Shown here in pieces: positions 13,719-20,857 of a stretch of 20,857 nucleotides of DNA. The DNA lies in contig CAJTPP010000009.1 in assembly GCA_910578235.1 (NCBI GenBank), forward strand, positions 1 to 20,857, written 5' to 3'. The translations under genes were made by a program, and so were the position numbers. How positions within the stretch are numbered: position 1 is the stretch's first letter; each line of letters begins with the position of its first letter. Under the pieces are notes generated by a model, which was not told where the DNA came from, searched no databases, and worked only from the letters and a program-made list of their open reading frames with translations. Source of the DNA: an uncultured Clostridia bacterium. GTDB taxonomy: Bacteria > Bacillota > Clostridia > UBA1381.

Positions 13719-16451
13719 TTAAATTATCGGTTTCATAGACTTTAAAGAATACCACACATAAATTTTCACATTATCTTTTGTATCATCAAAGTCATCCGGT
13801 TTCAAAATATTATTCACACCCTTATTGAGAAGTTGATTTTCCATCACCTTTACCTGTGATAAAATACCGTCGACATAGCACACAAAAATCACAACCGCTC
13901 TCTGCTCCTTATCTGACACTATGACTGCCCGATGATTTTGCAAATCATACTCGGCTTTCTGTACGAGAGGTGTAGGTGAAGGGTCAGGCGCTGAAGTTGG
14001 AATTATTTCCGATATCCCCGATGTTTTTATATCCGAAAATGATGCTATTGAATACCATGGAAGCATTGGATTAGCTTCATTTGAATTGCCCGCCACACTG
14101 TCTACCGCCAATCCAACATATGCGTCTTTACTCCAGCCGCTTATATCAATCGTCATAGGCTGACGCGCGTTATTGGTCCAATCTATACCGTCATTTGAAA
14201 CTGACAGTATCAGCGCATCGCCTTTTCTCTCAATTTTCATATATTGCGGCAAAGTAAAATTCTTCTCGGGATTGGATGTGTCATAACCGCTGTCATTTTT
14301 AATCTCATTTCCGCTTTTATCACACAACCAGCCGCGGACGGCATCCCCGCCATTTGTCTCTCTATGTATCACCTGAATATTTTCTCCATACTTTTTCCAA
14401 CCGTCAGCAAGCATTACCATTCGCGAATTGCTGTCCAGACTCTCCCGAAACATAATCCCGCACACAACTCCGTTCTCATACTTGGGTATATCTTCAATTT
14501 TAGCAGAAAATTCAAAATCGCCGTTTACGTCATTCTTTAAATAACTTAAACTGTCAGTTTTACCGTTTATCAAACCGCTTCCCGAAATGTAAAGCTTCCC
14601 TTCGTTAATCCATGCGCTGTTTTTACCCTCAAAAGGAGTTTTTCCTATTTCAATTATATTATCTTTATTTAGTGAACTGTCATTTTTAGTGACATAAACA
14701 ATCGCGGTGGGAGAAGTGGTCGCTTCTCCTATATTATTGTATGCCTTTGAAGTAATATAATGTATTCCCGCTTTTAATGACAGGCTTGTCTCTATCCGAT
14801 CGCTCTTAACAGTATCAATAAGTACTTCTCCGTCATACAATTCTGTTTTGATTATACTTGTTCCCTGTTTCGCGTTCGCCTTTGCAGAATACAGAACAGG
14901 CTTATCTTCTGTTGTTATCTCCCAAAACCCCTCATTTCCCGTTTTATCTACAGTTTTTGATGTGTCCGCAATTGCCGGTGTATTAACTGTAATCTCCGGA
15001 TTTGACGGCGCATTTTGATTTTCTGTCCAGTCGTTTACATACGCTTCAATCCATGTATATCCTTTCCACTTTCCGCTTGTCACAATCTCGGCTTCACTCT
15101 TATTTCCCATTCCGTTGGCCGTTTTCCATTCTAACGGTATCATAAATGTTCTTTTTTCAGAAACAATTCCGCTGAAGCCGCCTACTTCTTCAATACTGTT
15201 TATAATTCTGCCTGTACCGTTTTTTACATCATTTATTATACGCGCGTCAATACTGTCACGGCGCGGCAATACCGCGCCCGCATTTTCCAGAACATACTCG
15301 TACGCTTCCTGCGCGGACTGGGTCGGAATTTCATATTCGCCCATGTCAATAGGAGTATCTGTAAAATTTGCACGCTTCTGATTTTGAACATAACTTTCAC
15401 TTAAAATATTATTTTCCGTAGCCTCACTGTCACCAAACACATAATTTCCTTTTATATAGAAATTAGACTTAGGCATTTGACCATTGTAGCTTGTATTTCC
15501 ATTATGTGTAACCTCAAATATTTTAGAACGTACACTTTGTTTGGTAGATGGGCCAAACTTATAATAATTATTATGTATATTTACATTTGACGCATATTCC
15601 GGCGCGGAATATCTCTCCCACGAATTATAGGAATACGGCTCCCCGCCGTAACAGCTATTGTTTCCCCAGTTATATATTACATTATTAACCATATCAGTAG
15701 ATTTCAAATTCCTGTCAAGCCGGGGATTACGACTGTCATGATTAGCAAACAAATTATGATGATATGTGGCATTTGTACCGCCTATTATACCGCCATAGCC
15801 GTGAGCGCCTTTAAAATGACTTGACATTCTAAGACTTTCAGAACTTATACAGTTTTGCACCGAAACATTTCTTGACTGTGCCTTTGGCGGCTTATTGTCT
15901 GACTCCTGACCATCCTCGAGCGATCCCGAATAGATCGTCAGCATTTCATCAACCCCCCATGAGACTGAACAGTGATCAATCATAATATTACTCAACCATC
16001 TTCCTCCAAGTCCGTCCGGTTCGCCATTCTGACGATCAGTAGGGCGCACACGAAGATAGCGTATAATAATATTATCAGCATTATTTCCAAGTAAAATATC
16101 ATATCCCGATACAGTTATGCCATCTCCCGGGGCTGTTTGTCCTAATATTGTAAGATTACTTTTTCTTATATCCAAACGACTTTTAAGCTCGATTATTCCG
16201 CTTACGTCAAATACAATTATACGCCCTTCTTTCGATACGGCGTCACGCAATGATCCTGTGCCACTGTCATTTAAATTTGTAACATGATAGACAGATGGGG
16301 ATGACACATTTCTCGCGCCTTTTGTATACTTTCCTCCGCCCTGAGCACCCGGAAATGCTAAAATGTTATCCTCCGCATTAACAGTCATACCAAAAAGTCC
16401 TGTTATCATCACCGCACATAAAATATACGCGGTTATTCTTTTTAAATTCAT
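13719..16451 (-). CDS. Secreted multidomain pectate lyase, PL1 family
   Basis: It cleaves polygalacturonate by beta-elimination outside the cell, giving unsaturated oligomers. The 910-aa protein begins with a signal peptide (MNLKRITAYILCAVMITGLF, cleaved near VNA-ED). Residues about 28-470 are a right-handed beta-helix of the PL1 type: AFPGAQGGGKYTKGA, VYHVTNLNDSGTGSLRDAV, LTILGQTAPGDGITVSGYD, IDHCSVSWGVDE (158-169) and HHNLFANHDSRNPRL (231-245, carrying the likely catalytic Arg). Then come a helical/linker region, an Ig-like domain (about 500-590), a jelly-roll domain resembling DUF1349 (about 600-795, NGDFEFSAKIEDIP...), a Pro/Ser/Thr linker (PTSAPDPSPTPL) and a small C-terminal beta domain. 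No S-layer or sortase signal is seen. A TTG at 16469 also opens the frame, but GGGGAGTG at about 16459-16467 serves ATG 16451. Confidence 0.93.
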   Translation of the reverse strand: MNLKRITAYILCAVMITGLFGMTVNAEDNILAFPGAQGGGKYTKGARNVSSPSVYHVTNLNDSGTGSLRDAVSKEGRIIVFDVSGIIELKSRLDIRKSNLTILGQTAPGDGITVSGYDILLGNNADNIIIRYLRVRPTDRQNGEPDGLGGRWLSNIMIDHCSVSWGVDEMLTIYSGSLEDGQESDNKPPKAQSRNVSVQNCISSESLRMSSHFKGAHGYGGIIGGTNATYHHNLFANHDSRNPRLDRNLKSTDMVNNVIYNWGNNSCYGGEPYSYNSWERYSAPEYASNVNIHNNYYKFGPSTKQSVRSKIFEVTHNGNTSYNGQMPKSNFYIKGNYVFGDSEATENNILSESYVQNQKRANFTDTPIDMGEYEIPTQSAQEAYEYVLENAGAVLPRRDSIDARIINDVKNGTGRIINSIEEVGGFSGIVSEKRTFMIPLEWKTANGMGNKSEAEIVTSGKWKGYTWIEAYVNDWTENQNAPSNPEITVNTPAIADTSKTVDKTGNEGFWEITTEDKPVLYSAKANAKQGTSIIKTELYDGEVLIDTVKSDRIETSLSLKAGIHYITSKAYNNIGEATTSPTAIVYVTKNDSSLNKDNIIEIGKTPFEGKNSAWINEGKLYISGSGLINGKTDSLSYLKNDVNGDFEFSAKIEDIPKYENGVVCGIMFRESLDSNSRMVMLADGWKKYGENIQVIHRETNGGDAVRGWLCDKSGNEIKNDSGYDTSNPEKNFTLPQYMKIERKGDALILSVSNDGIDWTNNARQPMTIDISGWSKDAYVGLAVDSVAGNSNEANPMLPWYSIASFSDIKTSGISEIIPTSAPDPSPTPLVQKAEYDLQNHRAVIVSDKEQRAVVIFVCYVDGILSQVKVMENQLLNKGVNNILKPDDFDDTKDNVKIYVWYSLKSMKPII

Positions 16452-16484
16452 AGTAAAATCACTCCCCAAAATATAGTTATATAT

Positions 16485-16513
16485 ACTTTATCATATACCA
16501 TATGTTTGAGCAA
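16485..16513 (-). promoter_or_regulatory. Possible promoter of the pectate lyase gene
   Basis: Minus-strand TTGCTC (16508-16513) and TAAAGT (16485-16490, with TGa ahead of it) are 17 bp apart. The leader would be about 27 nt. Both boxes are weak, so an activator or another start is possible. Confidence 0.35.
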
Positions 16514-16554
16514 TAAAATAGAAAGCATAAAACAAAAAAACCCCTATTTTGAAT

Positions 16555-16583
16555 AAAAAAACCACCAACATCTGGTCATGTTG
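16555..16583 (-). terminator. Weak hairpin with T-tract between the dehydrogenase and lyase genes
   Basis: Arms CAACAT (16566-16571) and ATGTTG (16578-16583) form a 6-bp stem. On the minus strand this is followed by GTGG and seven T (16555-16561). It sits after the strong terminator at 16665-16693 and before the lyase promoter, so a back-up terminator is the simplest reading. Confidence 0.35.
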
Positions 16584-16664
16584 TTCAACAGCAAAAAACA
16601 TTTGAAGATATATACATGATTTGTCATAAAATAACACCATTGCAATCAATCATTAAAACTCAAT

Positions 16665-16693
16665 AAAAAAACCCGGCGGAATACCGCCGGGTT
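16665..16693 (-). terminator. Strong rho-independent terminator after the dehydrogenase gene
   Basis: GC-rich 8-bp arms CCCGGCGG and CCGCCGGG (16672-16691) enclose a 4-nt loop. Flanking A-T pairs and seven T follow on the minus strand (16665-16671). Confidence 0.92.
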
Positions 16694-16718
16694 AAATTTA
16701 ACTTTTTATACTATATCA

Positions 16719-17519
16719 TTACGGCTGTTTGCCGATATAAGCAAGAATACCGCCGTCTACATACAACACATGTCCATTTACGGCATTTGACGCGTCTGAC
16801 GCAAGGAATACCGCCGGACCGGTAAGTTCCTCAGCCTCAAGCCATCTGCCCGCGGGAGTTCTGCCGCAGATAAACTGATCAAACGGATGTCTTGATCCGT
16901 CTGCCTGCTTCTCACGAAGCGGAGCAGTCTGAGGTGTGGCAATATAACCCGGGCCGATACCGTTACACTGAATATTATCAGCGCCGTATTCAGCACAAAT
17001 ATTTCTTGTGAGCATTTTAAGTCCGCCCTTAGCAGCAGCATAAGCCGATACTGTCTCACGGCCAAGCTCTGACATCATTGAACAGATGTTGATAATCTTA
17101 CCGTGTCCCTTCTTAATCATTGAAGGAATAACTGCCTTCGCAACAATAAACGGAGCATTCAGATCAACGTCAATCACCTGTCTAAATTCAGCGGCAGTCA
17201 TCTCACACATAGGAATTCTCTTAATGATACCCGCATTATTAACAAGAATATCCACAACGCCAACCTCTGCTTCAATCTTCTTAACCATTTCCTGTACCAT
17301 TTCCTCGTTTGTAACGTCACAAACATATCCTTTTGCGTCAATACCGTCCGCCTTATATGACGCGAGACCTTTATCAACAAATTCCTGCTTGATATCGCAG
17401 AAAACAATTTTAGCACCTGACTTTGCGTATGCGGAAGCAATAGCATAGCCGATACCGTAGGAAGCGCCTGTTACCAACGCAACCTTGCCCTCAAGGCTAA
17501 AGTTCAAATAATTACCCAT
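16719..17519 (-). CDS. Short-chain dehydrogenase, KduD / gluconate 5-dehydrogenase-like
   Basis: It probably interconverts 3-deoxy-D-glycero-2,5-hexodiulosonate and 2-keto-3-deoxygluconate with NAD(P)H, the step that follows unsaturated-uronate release in pectin breakdown. The protein is a classical 266-aa SDR: nucleotide loop TGASYGIG (17-24), NNAG (94-97), and active-site S147, Y160 and K164. The C-terminal block GRTPAGRWLEAEELTGPAVF to the end (LYVDGGILAYIGKQP) is the one found in proteins named gluconate 5-dehydrogenase in Clostridia and Bacteroides. Gluconate oxidation cannot be excluded by sequence alone; the pectin genes nearby favour the KduD role. GGGAGGAAA at 17527-17535 supports the start. 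It follows the VOC gene by 49 bp and shares its transcript. Confidence 0.88.
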   Translation of the reverse strand: MGNYLNFSLEGKVALVTGASYGIGYAIASAYAKSGAKIVFCDIKQEFVDKGLASYKADGIDAKGYVCDVTNEEMVQEMVKKIEAEVGVVDILVNNAGIIKRIPMCEMTAAEFRQVIDVDLNAPFIVAKAVIPSMIKKGHGKIINICSMMSELGRETVSAYAAAKGGLKMLTRNICAEYGADNIQCNGIGPGYIATPQTAPLREKQADGSRHPFDQFICGRTPAGRWLEAEELTGPAVFLASDASNAVNGHVLYVDGGILAYIGKQP

Positions 17520-17568
17520 TTTTAAGTTTCCTCCCTATTTGTTTTTATTTAATATAAAAAATATTAAC

Positions 17569-17958
17569 TTAAATTAACGGTTCAGGACGATAAATAAGAT
17601 GTGAAAAATTACCTTCAATATCCTTGTACCAGTATGTTTTAAGACCGCTCGCGTTTTCGCTGACATCATGCACTTCCTCCACGCGCCCGTCCGCTTTCAG
17701 TTTTGCCACAATATCGTCAAAAGCCTTCGGCGAAACCGCGAACGCAAGATGTCTTATTCCTGCCGATTTCTCAGCGTCAGACGGTTTATCATCAGCAGCA
17801 GAAACAAACTCAATCATGCTTCCGTCCGGAAACTGCAAAAAATATGTGCCCTTCCCATTGTCATAAACAACTCTGCCGCCGTACATTTCCATATACCAGT
17901 CTTTTAAAGCCGCTGTATTATGAGATACAACAGCCACATGTTCAATACCTTGTACCAT
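17569..17958 (-). CDS. VOC-superfamily (glyoxalase-like) protein paired with the dehydrogenase
   Basis: The product is 129 aa with two beta-alpha-beta-beta-beta VOC modules. Expected metal-ligand positions hold H7, E50 and H70. The fourth position, normally Glu in GNxxE, is H120 in EGNFSHLIYR, so metal binding by His/Glu/His/His is possible but unusual. VOC enzymes include isomerases, lyases and dioxygenases; the reaction here is unknown. Being the first gene of a two-gene operon with a KduD-like dehydrogenase, it may isomerise or otherwise prepare a keto-sugar-acid, which is inference. A GTG at 17967 overlaps the AGGAAG ribosome site (17967-17972); ATG 17958, 8 nt from it, is the start. Confidence 0.85.
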   Translation of the reverse strand: MVQGIEHVAVVSHNTAALKDWYMEMYGGRVVYDNGKGTYFLQFPDGSMIEFVSAADDKPSDAEKSAGIRHLAFAVSPKAFDDIVAKLKADGRVEEVHDVSENASGLKTYWYKDIEGNFSHLIYRPEPLI

Positions 17959-18054
17959 ATCAATCACTTCCTAAAATAATTTTATATATTTGCCTCCGCA
18001 TGTATTTATATTCCTCAATACGGTATATAAATCATACCCAAATATTTTTAGATC

Positions 18055-18073
18055 ACAACAGCTTTGCTATTGT
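18055..18073. promoter_or_regulatory. 19-bp palindrome at the transcript start, candidate operator
   Basis: ACAACAGCTTTGCTATTGT is an inverted repeat of the form ACAAnAGC-N3-GCTnTTGT. All seven specified base pairs of each arm match. It lies about 9-27 nt downstream of the expected start of the VOC-dehydrogenase transcript, a usual position for a repressor site. LacI or GntR family regulators use palindromes of this size; none is encoded in the window. Confidence 0.55.
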
Positions 18074-18088
18074 CTGTACTGTAAGGTT

Positions 18089-18117
18089 ATTATAACATAT
18101 TTTGCCAACTATTTCAA
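18089..18117 (-). promoter_or_regulatory. Sigma-A promoter of the VOC-dehydrogenase operon
   Basis: Minus-strand TTGAAA (18112-18117) and TATAAT (18089-18094, extended by TGt) are 17 bp apart. Transcription would begin near 18082, leaving a leader of about 124 nt before ATG 17958. That leader has a palindrome near its start and a small GGTAT/ATACC hairpin around 18021-18037. No known riboswitch was recognised. Confidence 0.75.
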
Positions 18118-18135
18118 CCGATTTTTATAATAATT

Positions 18136-18789
18136 TTACAAAAATTCCACATCACCGTACATCATTGAGTTTCGGTGCACATTCATAAAACCCGCTTTAA
18201 ATCCGGCGCAGTACTTTTCCATAGCGTCAATCACGCTCTGCGGTTTCAGATTATACACGCTTCCTATAGCTACACACATCTTCAGCGTCAGTATACCGTT
18301 TTCATCTGATATGTTTTCAACACTGTAAATATACGGGCGTATATCAGACTCTTTTATACCGCTTTTTGATTTTTTCATAACTTTAAGCTCATTTTGCTCA
18401 AGAAGCATATCAATGTCCGCATATCCATCATATTCCAGTTCTACAGTGTACACAGCCCTGTCAAGCTTTGTGAGATCAATCTCTTTTCCTTCAATTTTCT
18501 TTGCCGCGAGGATCTTATATCCGGGCGGAAACGCTCCGTTTATTATATCAGCTAATTCGCTTTCTCTATAGCTGCCGTCAAAACCAACCTTCATGTACTC
18601 GCAATCGGATGTCACGCCTACAGAAAGCGGCTGAGCGACAGTCATAACAGGATGAGGATTAAAGCCCTGACTAAACACAAAATTCATACCTGTTCTGCGT
18701 ATTGTGCGGTGAAAAAGTCTTACAAAATCAAGATGCGAAATATACTTTACACGTTCATCACGTGAATATTTTAATATATAATTACTCAT
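18136..18789 (-). CDS. TIGR03936/DUF2344 radical-SAM-linked protein
   Basis: The 217-aa protein belongs to a family almost always encoded beside, or fused to, TIGR03960 radical SAM proteins. Its N-terminus shows the family pattern LKYSRDERVKYISHLDFVRLFHRTIRRTGMNFVFSQGFNPHPVM. The molecular role is not established, though links to tRNA or ribosome-related gene clusters are common. A TTG at 18807 also opens the frame, but ATG 18789 has GGGGG a few bases upstream and overlaps the radical SAM stop by 8 nt. That overlap suggests translational coupling. The C-terminal part has no recognisable catalytic motif. It is followed by the VOC operon promoter, whose -35 box starts 18 bp after its stop. Confidence 0.9.
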   Translation of the reverse strand: MSNYILKYSRDERVKYISHLDFVRLFHRTIRRTGMNFVFSQGFNPHPVMTVAQPLSVGVTSDCEYMKVGFDGSYRESELADIINGAFPPGYKILAAKKIEGKEIDLTKLDRAVYTVELEYDGYADIDMLLEQNELKVMKKSKSGIKESDIRPYIYSVENISDENGILTLKMCVAIGSVYNLKPQSVIDAMEKYCAGFKAGFMNVHRNSMMYGDVEFL

Positions 18790-20623
18790 AACAAACCCCC
18801 GCGCCAAATGATTTCACACCGCAGCCCGCGCACTGCTGACGACAGTTAGCCGTTGTTACAGCCTGTTTTGCCTTCTCATTCTCACGCATAAAAAATTGTT
18901 TTGTCACACCCATATCAATATGCTCCCAAGGCAAAATTTCCTCATAGGATCTTTCTCTTGACGTGTAAAAATCAGGATCAATACCAAGCTCGTCAAAGCT
19001 CCGCATCCAAGTGTCAAATTTAAAATGCTCTCCCCAGCCGTCAAACTTACATCCATTCTCAACCGCTCTTATAATAACTTCTCCAAGCCGTCTGTCACCT
19101 CTGGCGAACACACCCTCAAGATAACTTGTCTTGTTATCATGCCAGTTATATCGTATACGGCGCGATTTAATCGCGTCCTTGAGCGCGTTTTGCTTTTCTA
19201 TAAGCATATCACGGGTATCCTGAGCAGCCCATTGAAATGCGGTAAACGGCTTCGGCACAAAACTTGACGTGCTTACAGTTACGTTTATCTGCTTCGCCCT
19301 TTCCTCTTTGGGAATTGCAAAGTACACGTCCAGCACTTTCTGCGCAAGCTCAGCTATACCGCGCACATCTTCCATTGTCTCTGTGGGCAGTCCTATCATA
19401 AAATACAGCTTAACATTTGTCCAGCCGCCTCTAAAAAGCAAATCTGTCGAATGTACTATATCTTCTTCATTTATATTCTTATTGATAACATCACGAAGTC
19501 TCTGAGTACCGGCCTCGGGAGCAAAAGTAATGCCTGTTTTTCGCACCTTCTGTACCTTTTCCATCAAATCCAGGGAAAAATTATCAATCCTGAGCGATGG
19601 CAGAGACAAACCTATTTTCTTTTCCTCCGTAATTTTAAGCAGACCGTCTGTAAGATCAGGCAGTCCTGTAAAATCGCTCGTTGAAAGCGATGAAAGCGAT
19701 ATCTCGTCATAACCGCTGCATGCGAGCAGATTTTCCGCCATACCAAGCAGCTTATCGGGTTTTCTTTCTCTCAGCGGTCTGTAAATGTATCCCGCCTGAC
19801 AAAAACGGCAGCCTCTCAGACAGCCTCTCATTACTTCCAGCATAACTCTATCATGCACCACTTCTCCGAACGGTACGATTATAGTCTCGGGCGCGTATGT
19901 ATTATTGAAGTCCTTCATTATGCGCTTTTTAATTCTCGGTTTCGCATGGGGATTATTCGGAACAACACTTTTTACAGTGTTATCCGAATTGTATTCAACA
20001 TCATAAAAAGAAGGAACATATATTCCCTCTATATCCGCAATAGCCTCAAGATACTCCTTCTTATTCCCTTTGCCTTTTTTCTTCCATTTTATATATTCAT
20101 CAACAACCTCATGGATAGCTTCCTCGCCTTCGCCGAGCATAAAAAAGTCAAAAATATCCGCAACAGGTTCGGCATTATAAGCACACGGTCCTCCGCCGCA
20201 TACTATGGGACAGCTTTCATCTCTGTCCCTCGCCCTCACGGGAATATCCGCAAGCATAAGCATATTCACAATATTTGAATAACTAAGCTCATACTGAAGC
20301 GTAAAACCAAGCATGTCAAAATTAGTAACCTCGTCCCCGCTTTCCAGCGCAAACAGCTTCATACCGTGCTTTTTCATTTCCTCCTCCATGTCAGTCCATG
20401 GAGCAAAAACACGCTCACAATATGTGTCTTCTCTGTCGTTAAGTGTATGATAAAGTATTTTCAATCCTAAATGTGACATTGCGATTTCATATGTGTCCGG
20501 AAAGCAAAAACCAAATCTGACATCTGTCTCATACGGATTTTTCATCACGGAATTCAGCTCGCCGCCCGTATAGCGCGTAGGCTTCATTACGGATGACAAT
20601 ATTTTATCTTTAGTCGTTATCAT
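18782..20623 (-). CDS. TIGR03960-type B12-binding-like radical SAM protein
   Basis: The product is 613 aa. The N-terminal third is a cobalamin-binding-like Rossmann domain (DVRFGFCFPDTYEIAMSHLGLKIL, VCGGGPCAYNAEPVADIFDFFMLGEGEEA). The central radical SAM barrel carries C268-x3-C272-x2-C275 in RGCLRGCRFCQAGY, which binds the 4Fe-4S cluster, and then SLSSLSTSDF and GLPTETMEDV. The C-terminus has a second cysteine cluster, NCRQQCAGCGVKSFG plus a last Cys, which could hold another metal or cluster. The substrate is unknown. An upstream in-frame ATG at 20653 would overlap gerW by 44 nt; ATG 20623 has GGGAGAG just before it and overlaps gerW by only 14 nt, so it is preferred. Together with gerW and the DUF2344 gene it forms a compact overlapping unit. 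Confidence 0.93.
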   Translation of the reverse strand: MITTKDKILSSVMKPTRYTGGELNSVMKNPYETDVRFGFCFPDTYEIAMSHLGLKILYHTLNDREDTYCERVFAPWTDMEEEMKKHGMKLFALESGDEVTNFDMLGFTLQYELSYSNIVNMLMLADIPVRARDRDESCPIVCGGGPCAYNAEPVADIFDFFMLGEGEEAIHEVVDEYIKWKKKGKGNKKEYLEAIADIEGIYVPSFYDVEYNSDNTVKSVVPNNPHAKPRIKKRIMKDFNNTYAPETIIVPFGEVVHDRVMLEVMRGCLRGCRFCQAGYIYRPLRERKPDKLLGMAENLLACSGYDEISLSSLSTSDFTGLPDLTDGLLKITEEKKIGLSLPSLRIDNFSLDLMEKVQKVRKTGITFAPEAGTQRLRDVINKNINEEDIVHSTDLLFRGGWTNVKLYFMIGLPTETMEDVRGIAELAQKVLDVYFAIPKEERAKQINVTVSTSSFVPKPFTAFQWAAQDTRDMLIEKQNALKDAIKSRRIRYNWHDNKTSYLEGVFARGDRRLGEVIIRAVENGCKFDGWGEHFKFDTWMRSFDELGIDPDFYTSRERSYEEILPWEHIDMGVTKQFFMRENEKAKQAVTTANCRQQCAGCGVKSFGAGVCYE

Positions 20624-20857
20624 AATACTCTCCCGAAGTTTCCGCCGCTTCATTCTGAGCAGCTTTTTTATCCTTTCTTTTTACAATAAAACCGTTTACT
20701 TTGTCTATAATACCAGGCATAAGATCAACAAGCTTGCTCACAGGCGAATTATCATTCCCCATTGACACAATACGCACATTATCATTATTAATCACAAGAA
20801 ACGCCTCCGCGTTAACCGAAGCTCCGCCGCCCATACCGCCGCCGAAACGCGTATCAT
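20610..20857 (-). CDS. gerW: GerW/YtfJ-family sporulation protein, N-terminus beyond the window (partial)
   Basis: The frame is open from the right edge to a stop at 20610, so the N-terminal part lies outside the window. The visible 81 or so residues contain FGGGMGGGASVNAEAFLVIN, the glycine-rich signature of the YtfJ/GerW family. They continue with NVRIVSMGN, SKLVDLMPGIIDKVNGFI and a charged tail. In Bacillus, GerW is needed for proper spore germination; related proteins are widespread in Clostridia, so this supports a spore-forming lineage without proving sporulation. The internal ATG at 20834 lies inside the Gly-rich signature and is not the real start. The stop overlaps the radical SAM start region. 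Confidence 0.88.
   Translation of the reverse strand, partial: DTRFGGGMGGGASVNAEAFLVINNDNVRIVSMGNDNSPVSKLVDLMPGIIDKVNGFIVKRKDKKAAQNEAAETSGEYYDND

Noticed and set aside
16452..16469. TTG start for the pectate lyase, six residues longer
   Set aside because: The codons overlap the GGGGAGTG ribosome site that clearly serves ATG 16451.
17974..18082. Riboswitch in the VOC operon leader
   Set aside because: No conserved riboswitch core could be recognised; the palindrome is better explained as a protein-binding site.

Overview
The window looks like a chromosomal segment of a low-GC, endospore-lineage Firmicute (class Clostridia), probably a plant-polysaccharide degrader. The taxonomic cues are a GerW/YtfJ-type sporulation protein, a cdaA-cdaR cyclic-di-AMP pair, Hsp33, the radical-SAM/DUF2344 pair typical of Clostridia, strong G-rich Shine-Dalgarno sequences and near-consensus sigma-A promoters. 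The carbohydrate cues are a secreted multidomain pectate lyase, an unsaturated uronyl hydrolase (GH88), rhamnulokinase and a KduD-like dehydrogenase. Together they fit pectin/rhamnogalacturonan use, as in gut pectin specialists such as Monoglobus. That name is only a suggestion, since no marker gene for species assignment is present.

Layout. (1) 1-5230, minus strand: a tight operon of three secreted proteins. In transcription order these are a LamG-like/Ig-like protein, a Kelch-repeat protein and a large RHS/YD-repeat protein that runs off the left edge. It is headed by an almost perfect promoter (TTGACA-N17-TATACT) with a palindrome inside the spacer and two 12-bp direct repeats just upstream. 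(2) 5453-7449, minus: an orphan LytTR response regulator preceded by a GH88 hydrolase. The regulator gene lies immediately upstream of the repeat-bearing promoter, so it is the obvious candidate activator of the secreted operon. (3) 7578-9065, minus: rhamnulokinase with a perfect consensus promoter. (4) 9244-10491, minus: a secreted protein with copper-amine-oxidase-N domains, a cohesin-like domain and an 18-bp tandem-repeat tail. (5) 10655-13581, plus: cdaA-cdaR-hslO, the only plus-strand genes, divergent from (4) and convergent with (6). (6) 13719-16451, minus: pectate lyase. (7) 16719-17958, minus: a VOC-family protein plus a KduD-like dehydrogenase, with a good promoter and a 19-bp palindrome at the likely start of the transcript. 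(8) 18136-20857, minus: gerW (partial), TIGR03960-type radical SAM protein and TIGR03936/DUF2344 protein, overlapping one another.

How the genes could work together: the pectate lyase cuts pectin outside the cell to unsaturated oligomers; GH88 removes the terminal unsaturated uronic acid; the KduD-like enzyme and its VOC partner process the resulting 5-keto uronate product; RhaB phosphorylates rhamnulose from the rhamnogalacturonan backbone. Transporters, rhaA/rhaD, kduI and kdgK/kdgA are not in this window. The most interesting possible new system is the regulator-linked secreted trio (LamG-like, Kelch, RHS) with its own cis-regulatory architecture.

No gene-free stretch exceeds 300 bases. 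No tRNA, rRNA, CRISPR array or insertion sequence was seen.
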